From positions 1 through 15,407 of the forward strand of contig JANYDV010000144.1 in the NCBI GenBank assembly GCA_025363505.1: DNA of 15,407 nucleotides, in the 5' to 3' direction. How positions within the stretch are numbered: position 1 is the stretch's first letter; the number at the start of each line of letters is the position of its first letter. Shown here piece after piece: positions 1 through 8,313 of this stretch. The DNA is from Bacteroidota bacterium. GTDB lineage: Bacteria > Bacteroidota > Ignavibacteria > Palsa-1295. The notes below the pieces were generated by a model. It saw nothing but the letters and a program-made list of their open reading frames with translations, had not been told where the DNA came from and did not search any database. Position numbers and translations under genes: made by a program.

Positions 1-922
1 CTGGGCAGGCGTACAACGATTTGCGCAACCTCGCTCGTCGCGACGGACGCGATCCCGCTGAGTACATCACCCTGTACGCGCTCGAAGGGTTGATCGGCAA
101 AGAACGTTTTCTTGGGATGATCACTTCATTTTGTCTCAACACGGTGGGAAGAGGAAGATGAACTCCGGCTTGCTTTAACTCGTCGATAAAAGCCGTGTAG
201 TCTTCTTCGGTAATAACTTGCCCGACCGAGGGAAAAGGATTTTCCGAAATAATCACTGTCTGGTCGAGGTGCTGTTTTAGATGCGCGGCAAGTGTAGAAG
301 AAGTATATTCTGAAAGATCAACTTCAGAATGGATACTTTTATCATTCAAAAAGCAATTGATCAAGGTATTTAGTTGCGCTTTAGAAATGTCGGTATCACG
401 AAAATAATTAAAGAACGATTCGAGATATATTTCAATCTGCTTCTCAGATGAATAACAAAAGGTGAGACGATCAATTTGTGTGCAAATTGAGCGGAGATTT
501 CCGGATTTGATAGGAGCAAACTGAAGCGTTAACCATTCCCTCAGAAACTCGGAATAATACGGGTAGTATTGTAAAATGGCTAGATCATTTTCGGCAATTG
601 AAATATCAGTTACTGTCGCTGTGCCATGAGTCAGGAAGTCAGGAATAAATGAATTGGGTGCACACATGAAAAGTGAGCAATATTCAAACGCTTCTGTAAT
701 AAGTTTTCTGATCTCTTCAGGGGTGTGCATGGTAGTTTCGACATCAGTATCTCGCAAAATATGTCGTGCAAATCCTTGAACTTGTGAGGAGAGGACAGTA
801 TTGTTAAAAAGCAATGATAGCCGAAAAACAGTTGTATCTGCAGACTCTTGCTCATAGAGCCATCGGAGTACTTTTTCTGTTTTTACACGGGAAACGTCCC
901 GTATGATCTCAATCGGCATCAT
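1..922 (-). CDS. Unrecognised protein, C-terminus cut by the left edge
   Basis: One uninterrupted minus-strand frame runs from tandem ATG codons (922-917) to the left edge, about 307 codons, and was checked codon by codon. It is also open upstream to a TGA at 980-982, so a TTG at 971-973 would add 17 residues (GHIIVVRTSNQPFPT...). Neither start has a Shine-Dalgarno sequence, so the start is undecided. The protein looks soluble and mainly helical, with no signal peptide or membrane segment. Stretches include VKTEKVLRWLYEQES near residue 12, HTPEEIRKLITEAFEYC near 68, and several Cys and Tyr residues. I recognise no family or catalytic motif. Residues encoded below about base 100 lie in the GC-rich foreign-looking segment and are probably not the native C-terminus. 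It lies downstream of the SprA-like gene in the same direction after a gap of about 95 bp, so it may be the last gene of that run. Confidence 0.7.
   Translation of the reverse strand, partial: MMPIEIIRDVSRVKTEKVLRWLYEQESADTTVFRLSLLFNNTVLSSQVQGFARHILRDTDVETTMHTPEEIRKLITEAFEYCSLFMCAPNSFIPDFLTHGTATVTDISIAENDLAILQYYPYYSEFLREWLTLQFAPIKSGNLRSICTQIDRLTFCYSSEKQIEIYLESFFNYFRDTDISKAQLNTLINCFLNDKSIHSEVDLSEYTSSTLAAHLKQHLDQTVIISENPFPSVGQVITEEDYTAFIDELKQAGVHLPLPTVLRQNEVIIPRKRSLPINPSSAYRVMYSAGSRPSRRARLRKSLYACP
3..161 (+). pseudogene. Fragment resembling the N-terminus of an AbiEii/AbiGii-type nucleotidyltransferase toxin, broken at about position 95
   Basis: The frame starting at base 3 reads AYNDLRNLARRDGRD, then PAEYITLYALEG. 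From memory this matches the opening helices of AbiEii/AbiGii-family nucleotidyltransferase toxins, where YALEG is normally followed by FLxRL and a VLKGG motif. Here the resemblance ends after about residue 30 (near base 92). The frame then continues as unrelated sequence to a TGA at 159-161, so the nucleotidyltransferase core is absent. The first 100 bases are about 62% GC and 22 of the 29 codons before the break end in G or C, against about 45% GC in the next 100 bases. The start lies beyond the window. It could be a relic of a mobile abortive-infection gene, but an assembly chimera at a contig end is at least as likely. Family assignment is by recognition only. Confidence 0.45.
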
Positions 923-1016
923 ATCTGTCGGAAATGGTTGATTTGAAGTACGTACAACTATGATATGCCCCAAAGTATTTCAAATAGCTGAGATTCTCTT
1001 TTAATCGATAAATCAC

Positions 1017-4000
1017 TCAGAACGACGCTCGAATTTCAGCCCTTGCGGTATGGTTGATGTGCCGATTTGATGAAAAGCTCTGTGGTTCGGAACGCCCCTC
1101 GTATTTGAGGTTTAATAGAACACCCCTGGTGATTTCTTGGTCGGCTCCGAGTGACCATTGCCATGTCACACCAGGCAGCAAACCATCGGAAATTCCAAAT
1201 GGTAAGAATGTATTATCTTTGATATGGGCTATGAATTCATTACGGTTGATTTCCGCTTTTAGACTGAGCTGATTTGTAAGTAAATATCTCGTAGAAAAAG
1301 AAATTGCATCGGTGGTCGCAGATTGCGCTAACAAATAGATCGGATCGGAAATAGTGCCCATCGAAACAGAACAGCCAAAACTTATTGGGGAGGCGAAAGG
1401 AGTAACCGATATGATACTTTGAAATTTGTATTGCTTTGAGTTTTGTGGTCTGTTGGTCGATTGCTCGTTTGAAGAAATAATCTGCTGATTATATGTGAAA
1501 GTCTGCTCAGTCGCAAGTTCCGGTATTGGATTAATTTTCGCCAATAATGCGACTTCTCTGCGATATGCATGTTCCAAACCGGTGTTGTATTGGGTTGCTG
1601 AAGTGCGTTCAAACCAACGCAGACGATACGATTGGAATGTGTTATGCTCAAATAAATTTATATCTTGCTGATATTCTTTGAGACCATTGAGAGTCAGAGA
1701 GTCATTCAAGAAGTGAGACAATTTTAACAAATATATATTGGAAGTTATGTGGTCTTTACTGTTTTCTTCCAATCGAATAACTGTTTCAAACGAAAAAGGT
1801 GAGAAAAAGTGAAAAATATTTGCATCATCCAACAGTGACGGGTCAAGGCGCAAGCGACACGACGTGCGAAGGTTAACTGTCGGCGCGAGATGATCGGTCG
1901 GGATGGTGAGTAATATATACTTGCCCTGATCTGAATATTTTGAAAACTGAAATTCTTCAGGGTCTTGCTTCTGATTACCGTTAAGATCGCCAATGTATGT
2001 ATAATTGCCCTGACCGGGCTGAACCGGAAAAAATAATCGTTGAAGTGTAGCGCTTCGTAATTCGGAAGCCTGATAATCAGCTTCGATGTTAATAGAATTA
2101 TTCCCGGCGTGGTAACGCGGTGAAAAATGAATTATCAAACTGCTGTTGTCGCCACCTGCGTAACGCTTTGAAAGGGAATCAACAAATGTGCGTTTATGAA
2201 ATCCAAAATCAAAGGTGCCGCTAAATCCATTATCAAGATGCAGTGTGCTTGCGACTTGAAATTGTGAGGATTGGGAAATCGGTATAAACATCCCGCTTCG
2301 CGAACTATCGTCGATACGATATTGGTACGAAGTAGTCACTGACAATATCCGATTAACATTTACTGTTAGTGACGGGATTAACTCATAGTAACGAAAACTT
2401 TGCTGCAGCAACGAATCAGGTAATATGTTGAGAGGAAGTCCCTTGCGATCACTGTAATTGAAAGTAAACGATGGTGCATAGGTGATTGGTAGTGATGAAA
2501 AGACCTTCCGAGTATTAATCGAAAGAAGATGCAAATCTGAAATACTATTTGAAATCGAGTCAGTGGTTTTCGTGAAGTCATACTGCGTACTAACGTCCGG
2601 GGCATTCCTGTTAGACCCATCGTAGCTAAAACTGTACTGATAATGTTGAGCATGATAGAAGGATGTTCCTAAACGATAATCGCCGAAACTAAATCCAGCT
2701 GTAATAGGAGCGAAAGTGATTCGGGATGTAACGGTATTTTCCTGCTCATCATATAAGAGGGGCGTTGTGCCAAACGAGTTACTTTCAAGGCCGTATTGTC
2801 TTATTGATTCAACTCTACGTATTCGGTCGAAGGGGGAGAAGTCTGAAGATGTAAATGTTCTCAGAGTAGCGAGGTAAATTAAAAGTCTATCATTTGCGAC
2901 GGGTAATAAAGAATCTTTATACGTCGCAGAGACTGTATAAGCTTTTCCATCTATTGCTTGTGATGTAGAAAAGCGATTTTTTTGTAATTCAGTTGTTGCC
3001 CCCTCCGCACTCAGAATTAATCCACTAAACGGTATCACTTGCAATTTTGCTGAAAGTAATTGATGCAATTGAGGCAGAGGAAGATAGATAAGAGTATCAT
3101 AATCGCCATTGCCAACGCCGACGTACGAATATTCACCGATACTTTTGCGAATGTACTGACCTTTGTTTGTGCCCGCAAAACCAAAGGTAATAGTATAAAT
3201 AGCATTGATCGTATCGAACGGAAGATAACGAAAAAAATGAATCGGAATTAAGTTTGAAATAGTATCTATTCTAACGTAATATCCTCTCGCCTTGTTATTG
3301 GTATCTCTTCCGACAAAAACTACTCCGCTCTTCGTGGATTTCGATTGATCATTACCTGCTTGCGATAAAATTGCTTTATCGGAGTCACTAAGTGATAATT
3401 CACGAGGGTTATTTTGATCATCACCTTCGCGTAAGTATGTTGTTGTAAACGACAGATTATTATCAAACAATGTCGACGCTTGTTTTACGGCAAGAAGATT
3501 GCGACTATATTGCTCATCGGTATATTCATAATCAACTGTAATACGTGTTGCAGAAGTAATTATTTTCTTTGCAGTAAATCTAATCTCAGCGAGACCATAG
3601 TCAATGGTATAATCATTCTGTTCGCCACGAGTAAGGAGTGTGCCATCAATATATAAATGCTCTGTGCCTGCAATGACTATAATTGCTTGTTCACCGTTTT
3701 TGCCGGTGAGTCTGTATGCTCCTTGCACCCCGTCGATGCCTTGCAGACCAAGGCTATTGAACTGCCCTTTTGTCACAGAGTAGGTTGTCAAGAGTGCCGT
3801 AGGACCTGCTTCGAACGTTGTTGATGCTCCGAGAACTTTCCGAGATATATTATCATATATCGTCGGAATATAAACTGAATCTAATCGAATATTTCGCAGA
3901 GAAAGTTGATAGTCACCGATGGTGGCGGCAAAGAAAGTTCTTGCACGAAGTTCAATATATATTCTATCAATATCTCTGAGTGTCTGTGTATTTCCTTCGG

Positions 4001-4628
4001 GCTGAAGAGGTGTTGACTCTTCACTAAGTGCTCCTTTAAATGCAAAGTCACTACCCAGTGTGCCGGAAAAAGTGAGATTAAAACTATTGGTAAATGTCGC
4101 ATCTTGTGATGACCCCACTTGCAAGCCACGAGTAATGCCCCCCGCTTTTGTAAACTGTAGTTCGGATGGTGGCGAAATACTTGAATTTGAAATCGTATTT
4201 GATGCTGTGAAGATTGTGGAGCTATCGCTTGTGGATTTCCCGCTGTCATTTTGAAAAAATGAATATTTGCGACTTAATAGTGTAGTAAATAGATCATATT
4301 CGAGTCTAATAGTATGATGAGCATTAGAAATTTCTCCCTGAAGTGTGTTGGAATATAGTAGAGAACGGAGTGACTTCGAAAGAACAATATAACTTTGCTC
4401 TGCTGTATCAATAAGAGAGTAATCCTGTGGTTGAGTTAATAATACTGTTGAATCGAGTTGAAGCTTTATCGTTGTCTGATTAAGGAAGGAATCTGGCAGC
4501 AGTAGCAAAGAATCATTTTGCGAATTGATCTCATATTGTCGTTGAAGGTGTTGCGAATACGCCACTCGAAAAGAGAGAATCGATCCGGCGATAGTAACCC
4601 AACATGCTATGACGCAACAATACCACAC
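1017..4628 (-). CDS. SprA-related large outer-membrane beta-barrel protein
   Basis: This 1203-residue protein starts at a GTG. Residues 1-25 form a hydrophobic signal peptide ending AYS-Q. Residues 163-176 (GGITRGLQVGSSQD), 205-217 (STPLQPEGNTQTL) and IDGVQGAYRLTG near 298-309 match the conserved N-terminal block I know from SprA, the type IX secretion translocon, and from shorter SprA-like proteins of Ignavibacteria and Chlorobi. A DxNxN acidic loop (DLNGNQKQDPEEF, 881-893), followed by ILLTIPTDHLAPTVNL, is also typical of that family. The rest is amphipathic strands and the protein ends in Phe (RASF), as outer-membrane barrels do. It is about half the length of true SprA, so a related barrel of unknown role is safer than SprA itself. 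It follows rsmI by 30 bp in the same direction. No type IX sorting domain was seen. Confidence 0.8.
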   Translation of the reverse strand: MWYCCVIACWVTIAGSILSFRVAYSQHLQRQYEINSQNDSLLLLPDSFLNQTTIKLQLDSTVLLTQPQDYSLIDTAEQSYIVLSKSLRSLLYSNTLQGEISNAHHTIRLEYDLFTTLLSRKYSFFQNDSGKSTSDSSTIFTASNTISNSSISPPSELQFTKAGGITRGLQVGSSQDATFTNSFNLTFSGTLGSDFAFKGALSEESTPLQPEGNTQTLRDIDRIYIELRARTFFAATIGDYQLSLRNIRLDSVYIPTIYDNISRKVLGASTTFEAGPTALLTTYSVTKGQFNSLGLQGIDGVQGAYRLTGKNGEQAIIVIAGTEHLYIDGTLLTRGEQNDYTIDYGLAEIRFTAKKIITSATRITVDYEYTDEQYSRNLLAVKQASTLFDNNLSFTTTYLREGDDQNNPRELSLSDSDKAILSQAGNDQSKSTKSGVVFVGRDTNNKARGYYVRIDTISNLIPIHFFRYLPFDTINAIYTITFGFAGTNKGQYIRKSIGEYSYVGVGNGDYDTLIYLPLPQLHQLLSAKLQVIPFSGLILSAEGATTELQKNRFSTSQAIDGKAYTVSATYKDSLLPVANDRLLIYLATLRTFTSSDFSPFDRIRRVESIRQYGLESNSFGTTPLLYDEQENTVTSRITFAPITAGFSFGDYRLGTSFYHAQHYQYSFSYDGSNRNAPDVSTQYDFTKTTDSISNSISDLHLLSINTRKVFSSLPITYAPSFTFNYSDRKGLPLNILPDSLLQQSFRYYELIPSLTVNVNRILSVTTSYQYRIDDSSRSGMFIPISQSSQFQVASTLHLDNGFSGTFDFGFHKRTFVDSLSKRYAGGDNSSLIIHFSPRYHAGNNSINIEADYQASELRSATLQRLFFPVQPGQGNYTYIGDLNGNQKQDPEEFQFSKYSDQGKYILLTIPTDHLAPTVNLRTSCRLRLDPSLLDDANIFHFFSPFSFETVIRLEENSKDHITSNIYLLKLSHFLNDSLTLNGLKEYQQDINLFEHNTFQSYRLRWFERTSATQYNTGLEHAYRREVALLAKINPIPELATEQTFTYNQQIISSNEQSTNRPQNSKQYKFQSIISVTPFASPISFGCSVSMGTISDPIYLLAQSATTDAISFSTRYLLTNQLSLKAEINRNEFIAHIKDNTFLPFGISDGLLPGVTWQWSLGADQEITRGVLLNLKYEGRSEPQSFSSNRHINHTARAEIRASF

Positions 4629-4658
4629 AGTACTATAACACGAAACGGTGGGTTCTTG

Positions 4659-5378
4659 TCAATGTTTTCGGTAAAGTTTGTCGGTCAATTTCCGGTCGCC
4701 GTTGCCACGTAAAATGACGACAAACTCACCTTTAAAAGGCGAGGCAATAAAATGTTCTTTTATTTCCATGATTGAGCCACGGTGGATCTTTTCATTGGGC
4801 ATTGTAAGATTTGTACAGACGACACACTCACGTTTGCCACCAATGCCGTCATCAAGATCGCTTAGAAGCTGACTCAGACGATAAGGTGCTTCGAGGATAA
4901 TTAATGTTTCGGATCGGCTTCTCAATGACGCAGCGGCTTGTTTGCGCTCTGATTTTTCTCTTGGCAGAAAACCTACAAAAGAGAATTTATCTAAAGGAAA
5001 GCCACAAACAACAAGTGCCGCAAGAATACTTGACGCACCTGGAATAGCTGTCATTGAGATGCCACGATCTCTGCAAAGCGCAACAAGTTTTGCCCCTGGA
5101 TCGGCTAACAGTGGAGTTCCACAATCAGAGATAAGGGCAATGTTTTTCCCACTTTCGAGTTCTGCGACGATTTCTTCCTCAACTTCTTGGGTCGAATGCT
5201 CATTGAGAAATATAAGCGATTTTTCGATTTTATGGGCTCTCAGCAGAGCTCGAGTAGGCTTTGCTTCTTCGGCGACAATAAGATCGCATTCCCGTAATAT
5301 TTCGATTGCACGAATAGTGATATCGTTGAGATTGCCAATTGGCGTTGAAACAATATACAGTTTTCCGTACGCGATCAC
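4659..5378 (-). CDS. rsmI: 16S rRNA (cytidine1402-2'-O)-methyltransferase RsmI
   Basis: RsmI transfers a methyl group from S-adenosylmethionine to the 2'-OH of C1402 in 16S rRNA, fine-tuning the ribosomal P site. The 239-residue product has the tetrapyrrole-methylase-type fold with its signature motifs: LYIVSTPIGNLNDIT (residues 7-21), CDLIVAEE (31-38), ISDCGTPLLADPG (about 84-96), IPGASS (about 113-118) and FVGFLPR (about 133-139). It is shorter than the roughly 285-residue E. coli enzyme because it ends soon after the catalytic domain. The start is GTG, overlapping the TGA of the upstream permease as GTGA at 5375-5378, which points to translational coupling and supports this start over internal ones. 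The SprA-like gene begins 30 bp downstream. Confidence 0.95.
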   Translation of the reverse strand: MIAYGKLYIVSTPIGNLNDITIRAIEILRECDLIVAEEAKPTRALLRAHKIEKSLIFLNEHSTQEVEEEIVAELESGKNIALISDCGTPLLADPGAKLVALCRDRGISMTAIPGASSILAALVVCGFPLDKFSFVGFLPREKSERKQAAASLRSRSETLIILEAPYRLSQLLSDLDDGIGGKRECVVCTNLTMPNEKIHRGSIMEIKEHFIASPFKGEFVVILRGNGDRKLTDKLYRKH

Positions 5379-6631
5379 TGAGGGCTAGGGTTGGTGACCA
5401 AAGCTTGGCGATACTCACGAATAAACAATAGGATGATACCTGTTAGCGGTACGGCAAGGAACATTCCGACAATGCCCATAAAATATCCGAAAATAAATAC
5501 AGACATAATAATAAGTAATGGAGGGATGCCAACGCCTTTGCCGACAATTTTGGGACCTAAATAATATGTTTCGATAAGATGCAAACCGATAATGATAAAG
5601 ACGCCTAATAAGATGTTGCTGGCTGTTATTGGCATCGTTACGACGATGACTAACTCAACAAGTACAATGCTCAAGATCAGTCCGATCGTTGGAACAAGAT
5701 CCATAATCGCGATCATCAATCCTAATAATCCGGCATAGGGAATACCGGCTATCCATAGCCCAAGGCCGGAGATCGTACCAATGATGGCTGCGACGAGTGA
5801 CTGGCCACGAATAAAGCCATAGAGGATATGATCAATATTTTTGAATGTAATCTTCCAATGTGGTCGATTCTTTGGGGGGATCAGTCCTAACAAACTGGTG
5901 CCGATGCTTTCCCAATCCTTCAGAAAATAAATCGTAACAAGCGGAATCATCACCACATCAAGTACTCTCGCCATTATCGTTGGAATTGCTGAGACCAGAG
6001 ACATTGCTATTCCCGGAGCCGAAGCTGCAAAATTTTTGAGTGCAGGAAAAAGTTGATCATTTAAGAAACCGGTTACATAGGGCTTCGGAATTCCCAGGGA
6101 CACCAAAAATTTGGTGAGACCTTTTTCGTTGAGTGTCGCAGCATTATTTTGAATGTAATTAGTACCAACTTCAAACAATGATGTTATTTGATCAATCATC
6201 ACAGGAATGATCAACCAGCCTGCAAAACCACAGACAGCAACTATGAGTAAGACGATAATAATTGAGCTGAGTGCACGCGAGACCTTCCATCGTTTATGTA
6301 ACATAGTTACAAATGGATTGAATATATAAGCAAGAAGGAGACCGGCGACAAACGGAAATAATAAGCCTGCCAGAGAAACAATTAGCCAAAAGATAAAGAG
6401 ACTGCCGACGGTAAAAAGAATAGTTCGAGCGGCTTTATACTGTCGAACGGGGAACAACAATATGAAAATAGCGGCAACCGGAAGAAAGGGAAGGATATCT
6501 TTGCAGATGAGATATAGTACTGCAATAGAGCCAATTGCGCCCGTCATAATGGCTATACCATCATAACGTGATAAGCGTTGTTCTTCTTGTAAAATGATAT
6601 TCTCTTCTTGTTGCTGGTCGAGTATTGGCAA
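5375..6631 (-). CDS. AI-2E family transporter (PerM/YdiK/YhhT type)
   Basis: This 418-residue polytopic inner-membrane protein belongs to the AI-2E transporter family, whose members have been linked to export of autoinducer-2 or to Na+/H+ antiport; the substrate here is unknown. About eight hydrophobic segments are visible: a cluster from residue 29 to 95, LSSIIIVLLIVAVCGFAGWL near 140, then the C-terminal set after residue 270. The family hallmarks are in the C-terminal third: an IAGIPYAGLLGLMIAIMDLVP stretch, a YYLGPKIVGKGVGIPPLLII stretch, then GMFLAVPLTGI. The longest frame starts at a TTG (6629-6631) with no clear ribosome site. An ATG at 6545-6547 is the alternative and would drop 28 cytoplasmic residues. 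A possible -7 element sits just upstream, and its stop overlaps the rsmI start. Confidence 0.9.
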   Translation of the reverse strand: MPILDQQQEENIILQEEQRLSRYDGIAIMTGAIGSIAVLYLICKDILPFLPVAAIFILLFPVRQYKAARTILFTVGSLFIFWLIVSLAGLLFPFVAGLLLAYIFNPFVTMLHKRWKVSRALSSIIIVLLIVAVCGFAGWLIIPVMIDQITSLFEVGTNYIQNNAATLNEKGLTKFLVSLGIPKPYVTGFLNDQLFPALKNFAASAPGIAMSLVSAIPTIMARVLDVVMIPLVTIYFLKDWESIGTSLLGLIPPKNRPHWKITFKNIDHILYGFIRGQSLVAAIIGTISGLGLWIAGIPYAGLLGLMIAIMDLVPTIGLILSIVLVELVIVVTMPITASNILLGVFIIIGLHLIETYYLGPKIVGKGVGIPPLLIIMSVFIFGYFMGIVGMFLAVPLTGIILLFIREYRQALVTNPSPQ

Positions 6632-6655
6632 GTCCGTTAGAAAAAATAATTATTT

Positions 6656-6663
6656 CAAATATA
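6656..6663 (-). promoter_or_regulatory. Possible Bacteroidota-type -7 promoter element (TATATTTG)
   Basis: In the 57-bp gap after rlpA the minus strand reads TATATTTG, an exact match to the TAnnTTTG -7 consensus known for Bacteroidota. A transcript would begin about 18 nt before the TTG start of the AI-2E gene. No TTG lies at the expected -33 distance, so this is only half a promoter and may be chance in AT-rich DNA. Confidence 0.25.
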
Positions 6664-6688
6664 CGGTAAATTGCACAGCGACGATGGG

Positions 6689-7384
6689 TTAACGGGTGGA
6701 AACGCTACTACTGCCGATCTGAAACGATGGAGATTTAAGGTTATCAGCAAAGAACGCCGGTGCCTCGGTTCTTGAGTGTATGTTTGCAATATTCTTACTG
6801 ATAACTTGTAGGCGAACGCGCGCAGTTCCTTTTCCTTGAAATTCAAGTTCTTGGGCTGCCGCTTGAGAAACATCTATAATGCGATCACGAACGAATGGTC
6901 CACGATCAGCAATCTCAACGATACAGGACTTATCATTGTCTAAGTTCGTCACACGAACAAGTGTACCGAATGGCAACGAACGATGAGCCGCCATCATTGT
7001 ATGAGTATCAAACTTTTTGCCGGAAGCGGTCTTACGATTATGGAAACGACCTCCATACCACGAGGCTGTTCCTTCCAAGACTCGGTTTTCGCTCAAGGGC
7101 TTATAATGTTGTTTATGACGCTTAAGCTTTTGGATTCTCCGCTCGGTAGGGGATTTATCTTTGCTGACTGATTTTGCTACGGCAGTCGTCACCTGAACGC
7201 CGACAGAAAGAATAGTGGTGAGCCAGATAAAGGAAGTAGCTAAAGTGACTCGAACGACAGTCCGGATTCGACGTTGAAGACGTTGCTCGGCAGTGAGCAT
7301 AAAACGGGGCAAATCACGAACAGCTTTCACCGAATTGTCGGCTACTTCTGTTGTAATTCTGCGGATATCGTTGATTGTTTTCAA
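6689..7384 (-). CDS. rlpA: RlpA-like septal ring / lytic transglycosylase protein, membrane-anchored
   Basis: The C-terminal half (residues about 104-195) is an RlpA double-psi beta-barrel: EGTASWYGGRFHNRKTASG, then FDTHTMMAAHRSLPFGTLVRV, then DRGPFVRDRIIDVSQAAA. RlpA proteins bind or cleave peptidoglycan at division sites. Asp126, His134 and Asp160 are kept, but the position where catalytic-type RlpA usually has Glu (SGE) is Lys123. The N-terminus has an arginine-rich stretch (34-45) and one hydrophobic segment (about 46-70) with no lipobox Cys, so this looks membrane-anchored or secreted rather than the usual lipoprotein. There is no SPOR domain. The longest frame starts at TTG (7382-7384); an ATG at 7298-7300 would remove 28 residues and leave a more usual signal-anchor. 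It lies 80 bp after the nitrilase-type gene and 57 bp before the permease. Confidence 0.85.
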   Translation of the reverse strand: MKTINDIRRITTEVADNSVKAVRDLPRFMLTAEQRLQRRIRTVVRVTLATSFIWLTTILSVGVQVTTAVAKSVSKDKSPTERRIQKLKRHKQHYKPLSENRVLEGTASWYGGRFHNRKTASGKKFDTHTMMAAHRSLPFGTLVRVTNLDNDKSCIVEIADRGPFVRDRIIDVSQAAAQELEFQGKGTARVRLQVISKNIANIHSRTEAPAFFADNLKSPSFQIGSSSVSTR

Positions 7385-7464
7385 ATGGTCTTGTTTATGT
7401 GCCCTAACTACGTTCTCAAGGTCTGTTTAGTTTCACAAAACGCGCAAGCAATTATCGTGCCAGA

Positions 7465-8313
7465 TTAAGCATAGTATTGATCTTTTTTTCTATCTGAAAG
7501 AATATTATTAAGGTCGTTTATGTCTTTTGATTGGGTTTTTGCAGGGTTTACATCACAGTAACATATTGATTCTTCAGTAGTTGAAAGCATTTTTAATAAT
7601 TTTCCGTTATAGTCAATAATAGCACTTCCGCCTCTGAAAATTAATTCTTGATTAGCTCCTGGAGTTTGCAAAACTTCTTTCCCAATCCGGTCGGCAAATA
7701 CGACAATAACCTTATTTTCAAATGCTCGCACCTGCAAAGTGGTCTTAAGCATACCTGTGGTAGTAACAATATTCGATGGGATAGCAATTAATTCAGCGCC
7801 ACCAAGTGCAAGTGACCTTGAAGCTTCCGGGAAACGCCAATCATAACAAATCTGCATGCCCAGTTTGAGCGCTAAACCACTCTGCATCTTCAGATTATAG
7901 ACAGGGAAGCCGAGGTCGCCGTCCGAAAATACTTTTTTCTCATAATAAAACAAATGGACTTTTCGATAGAGACCGGCTATTGTGCCGTCGGCATTGATTG
8001 CGATTGAAGAATTATAAAGATTACCCTCGGCTAATTCTAAAAAACCTATAATGAGAGCTATTTTGTAGGTTTTGGCATAGTTTTGAAGTCGAGAGATTTC
8101 TGTGGAGTCTATTGCTACTGCAAATGGTCTAGCTTCTTCAGAACTCATAAATGCGTAGCCCGAGAGCGATAGCTCAGGGAAGACAAGAAGATCAGCTTCA
8201 GCCCTTTCGATTATTGAGCCGATTTTTTTCAAATTTGAGTCTATACTTTTATGTACCGGACCAAATTGCACGGCTCCGACTCTAAGCAGTTTATCGTGTG
8301 GACTATCAACCAT
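7465..8313 (-). CDS. Carbon-nitrogen hydrolase (nitrilase superfamily amidase)
   Basis: This 282-residue cytoplasmic enzyme has the Glu-Lys-Cys triad of the nitrilase superfamily: Glu47 in LVFPELSLSGY, Lys118 in LYRKVHLF, and Cys156 in GMQICYDWRFPE. Members hydrolyse non-peptide C-N bonds, often releasing ammonia from amides or omega-amides. The substrate cannot be told from the sequence. Length and the N-terminal VGAVQFGPV strand fit a single-domain aliphatic amidase or omega-amidase-like member; there is no glutamine-dependent synthetase domain. The ATG start overlaps the last 8 bp of the methyltransferase gene, so the two are probably translated from one message. The C-terminal tail (CYCDVNPAKTQS...) is the usual end strand with a short charged extension. 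A housekeeping or nitrogen-salvage role is likely but inferred. Confidence 0.88.
   Translation of the reverse strand: MVDSPHDKLLRVGAVQFGPVHKSIDSNLKKIGSIIERAEADLLVFPELSLSGYAFMSSEEARPFAVAIDSTEISRLQNYAKTYKIALIIGFLELAEGNLYNSSIAINADGTIAGLYRKVHLFYYEKKVFSDGDLGFPVYNLKMQSGLALKLGMQICYDWRFPEASRSLALGGAELIAIPSNIVTTTGMLKTTLQVRAFENKVIVVFADRIGKEVLQTPGANQELIFRGGSAIIDYNGKLLKMLSTTEESICYCDVNPAKTQSKDINDLNNILSDRKKDQYYA

Noticed and set aside
631..855. Minus-strand open frame of 74 codons.
   Set aside because: It is an out-of-frame shadow of the longer left-edge gene, which is open throughout this region.
976..985. ATTTGAAATA on the minus strand upstream of the left-edge gene and again at 6651-6660 upstream of the permease, considered as a shared operator.
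   Set aside because: Ten AT-rich bases in two copies at different distances from the starts is not beyond chance.
4632..4662. Minus-strand TTGACA (4662-4657) and TGTTATAGT just before the SprA-like GTG start, resembling an E. coli-type sigma-70 promoter with extended -10.
   Set aside because: The spacer is 19 bases and the predicted transcript would begin almost on the start codon. The -35 overlaps the rsmI stop, and this lineage probably uses a different consensus. Likely coincidence, though a leaderless transcript cannot be excluded.
4942..5388. Plus-strand open frame of 148 codons opposite rsmI.
   Set aside because: Antisense shadow; rsmI on the other strand has all its family motifs.
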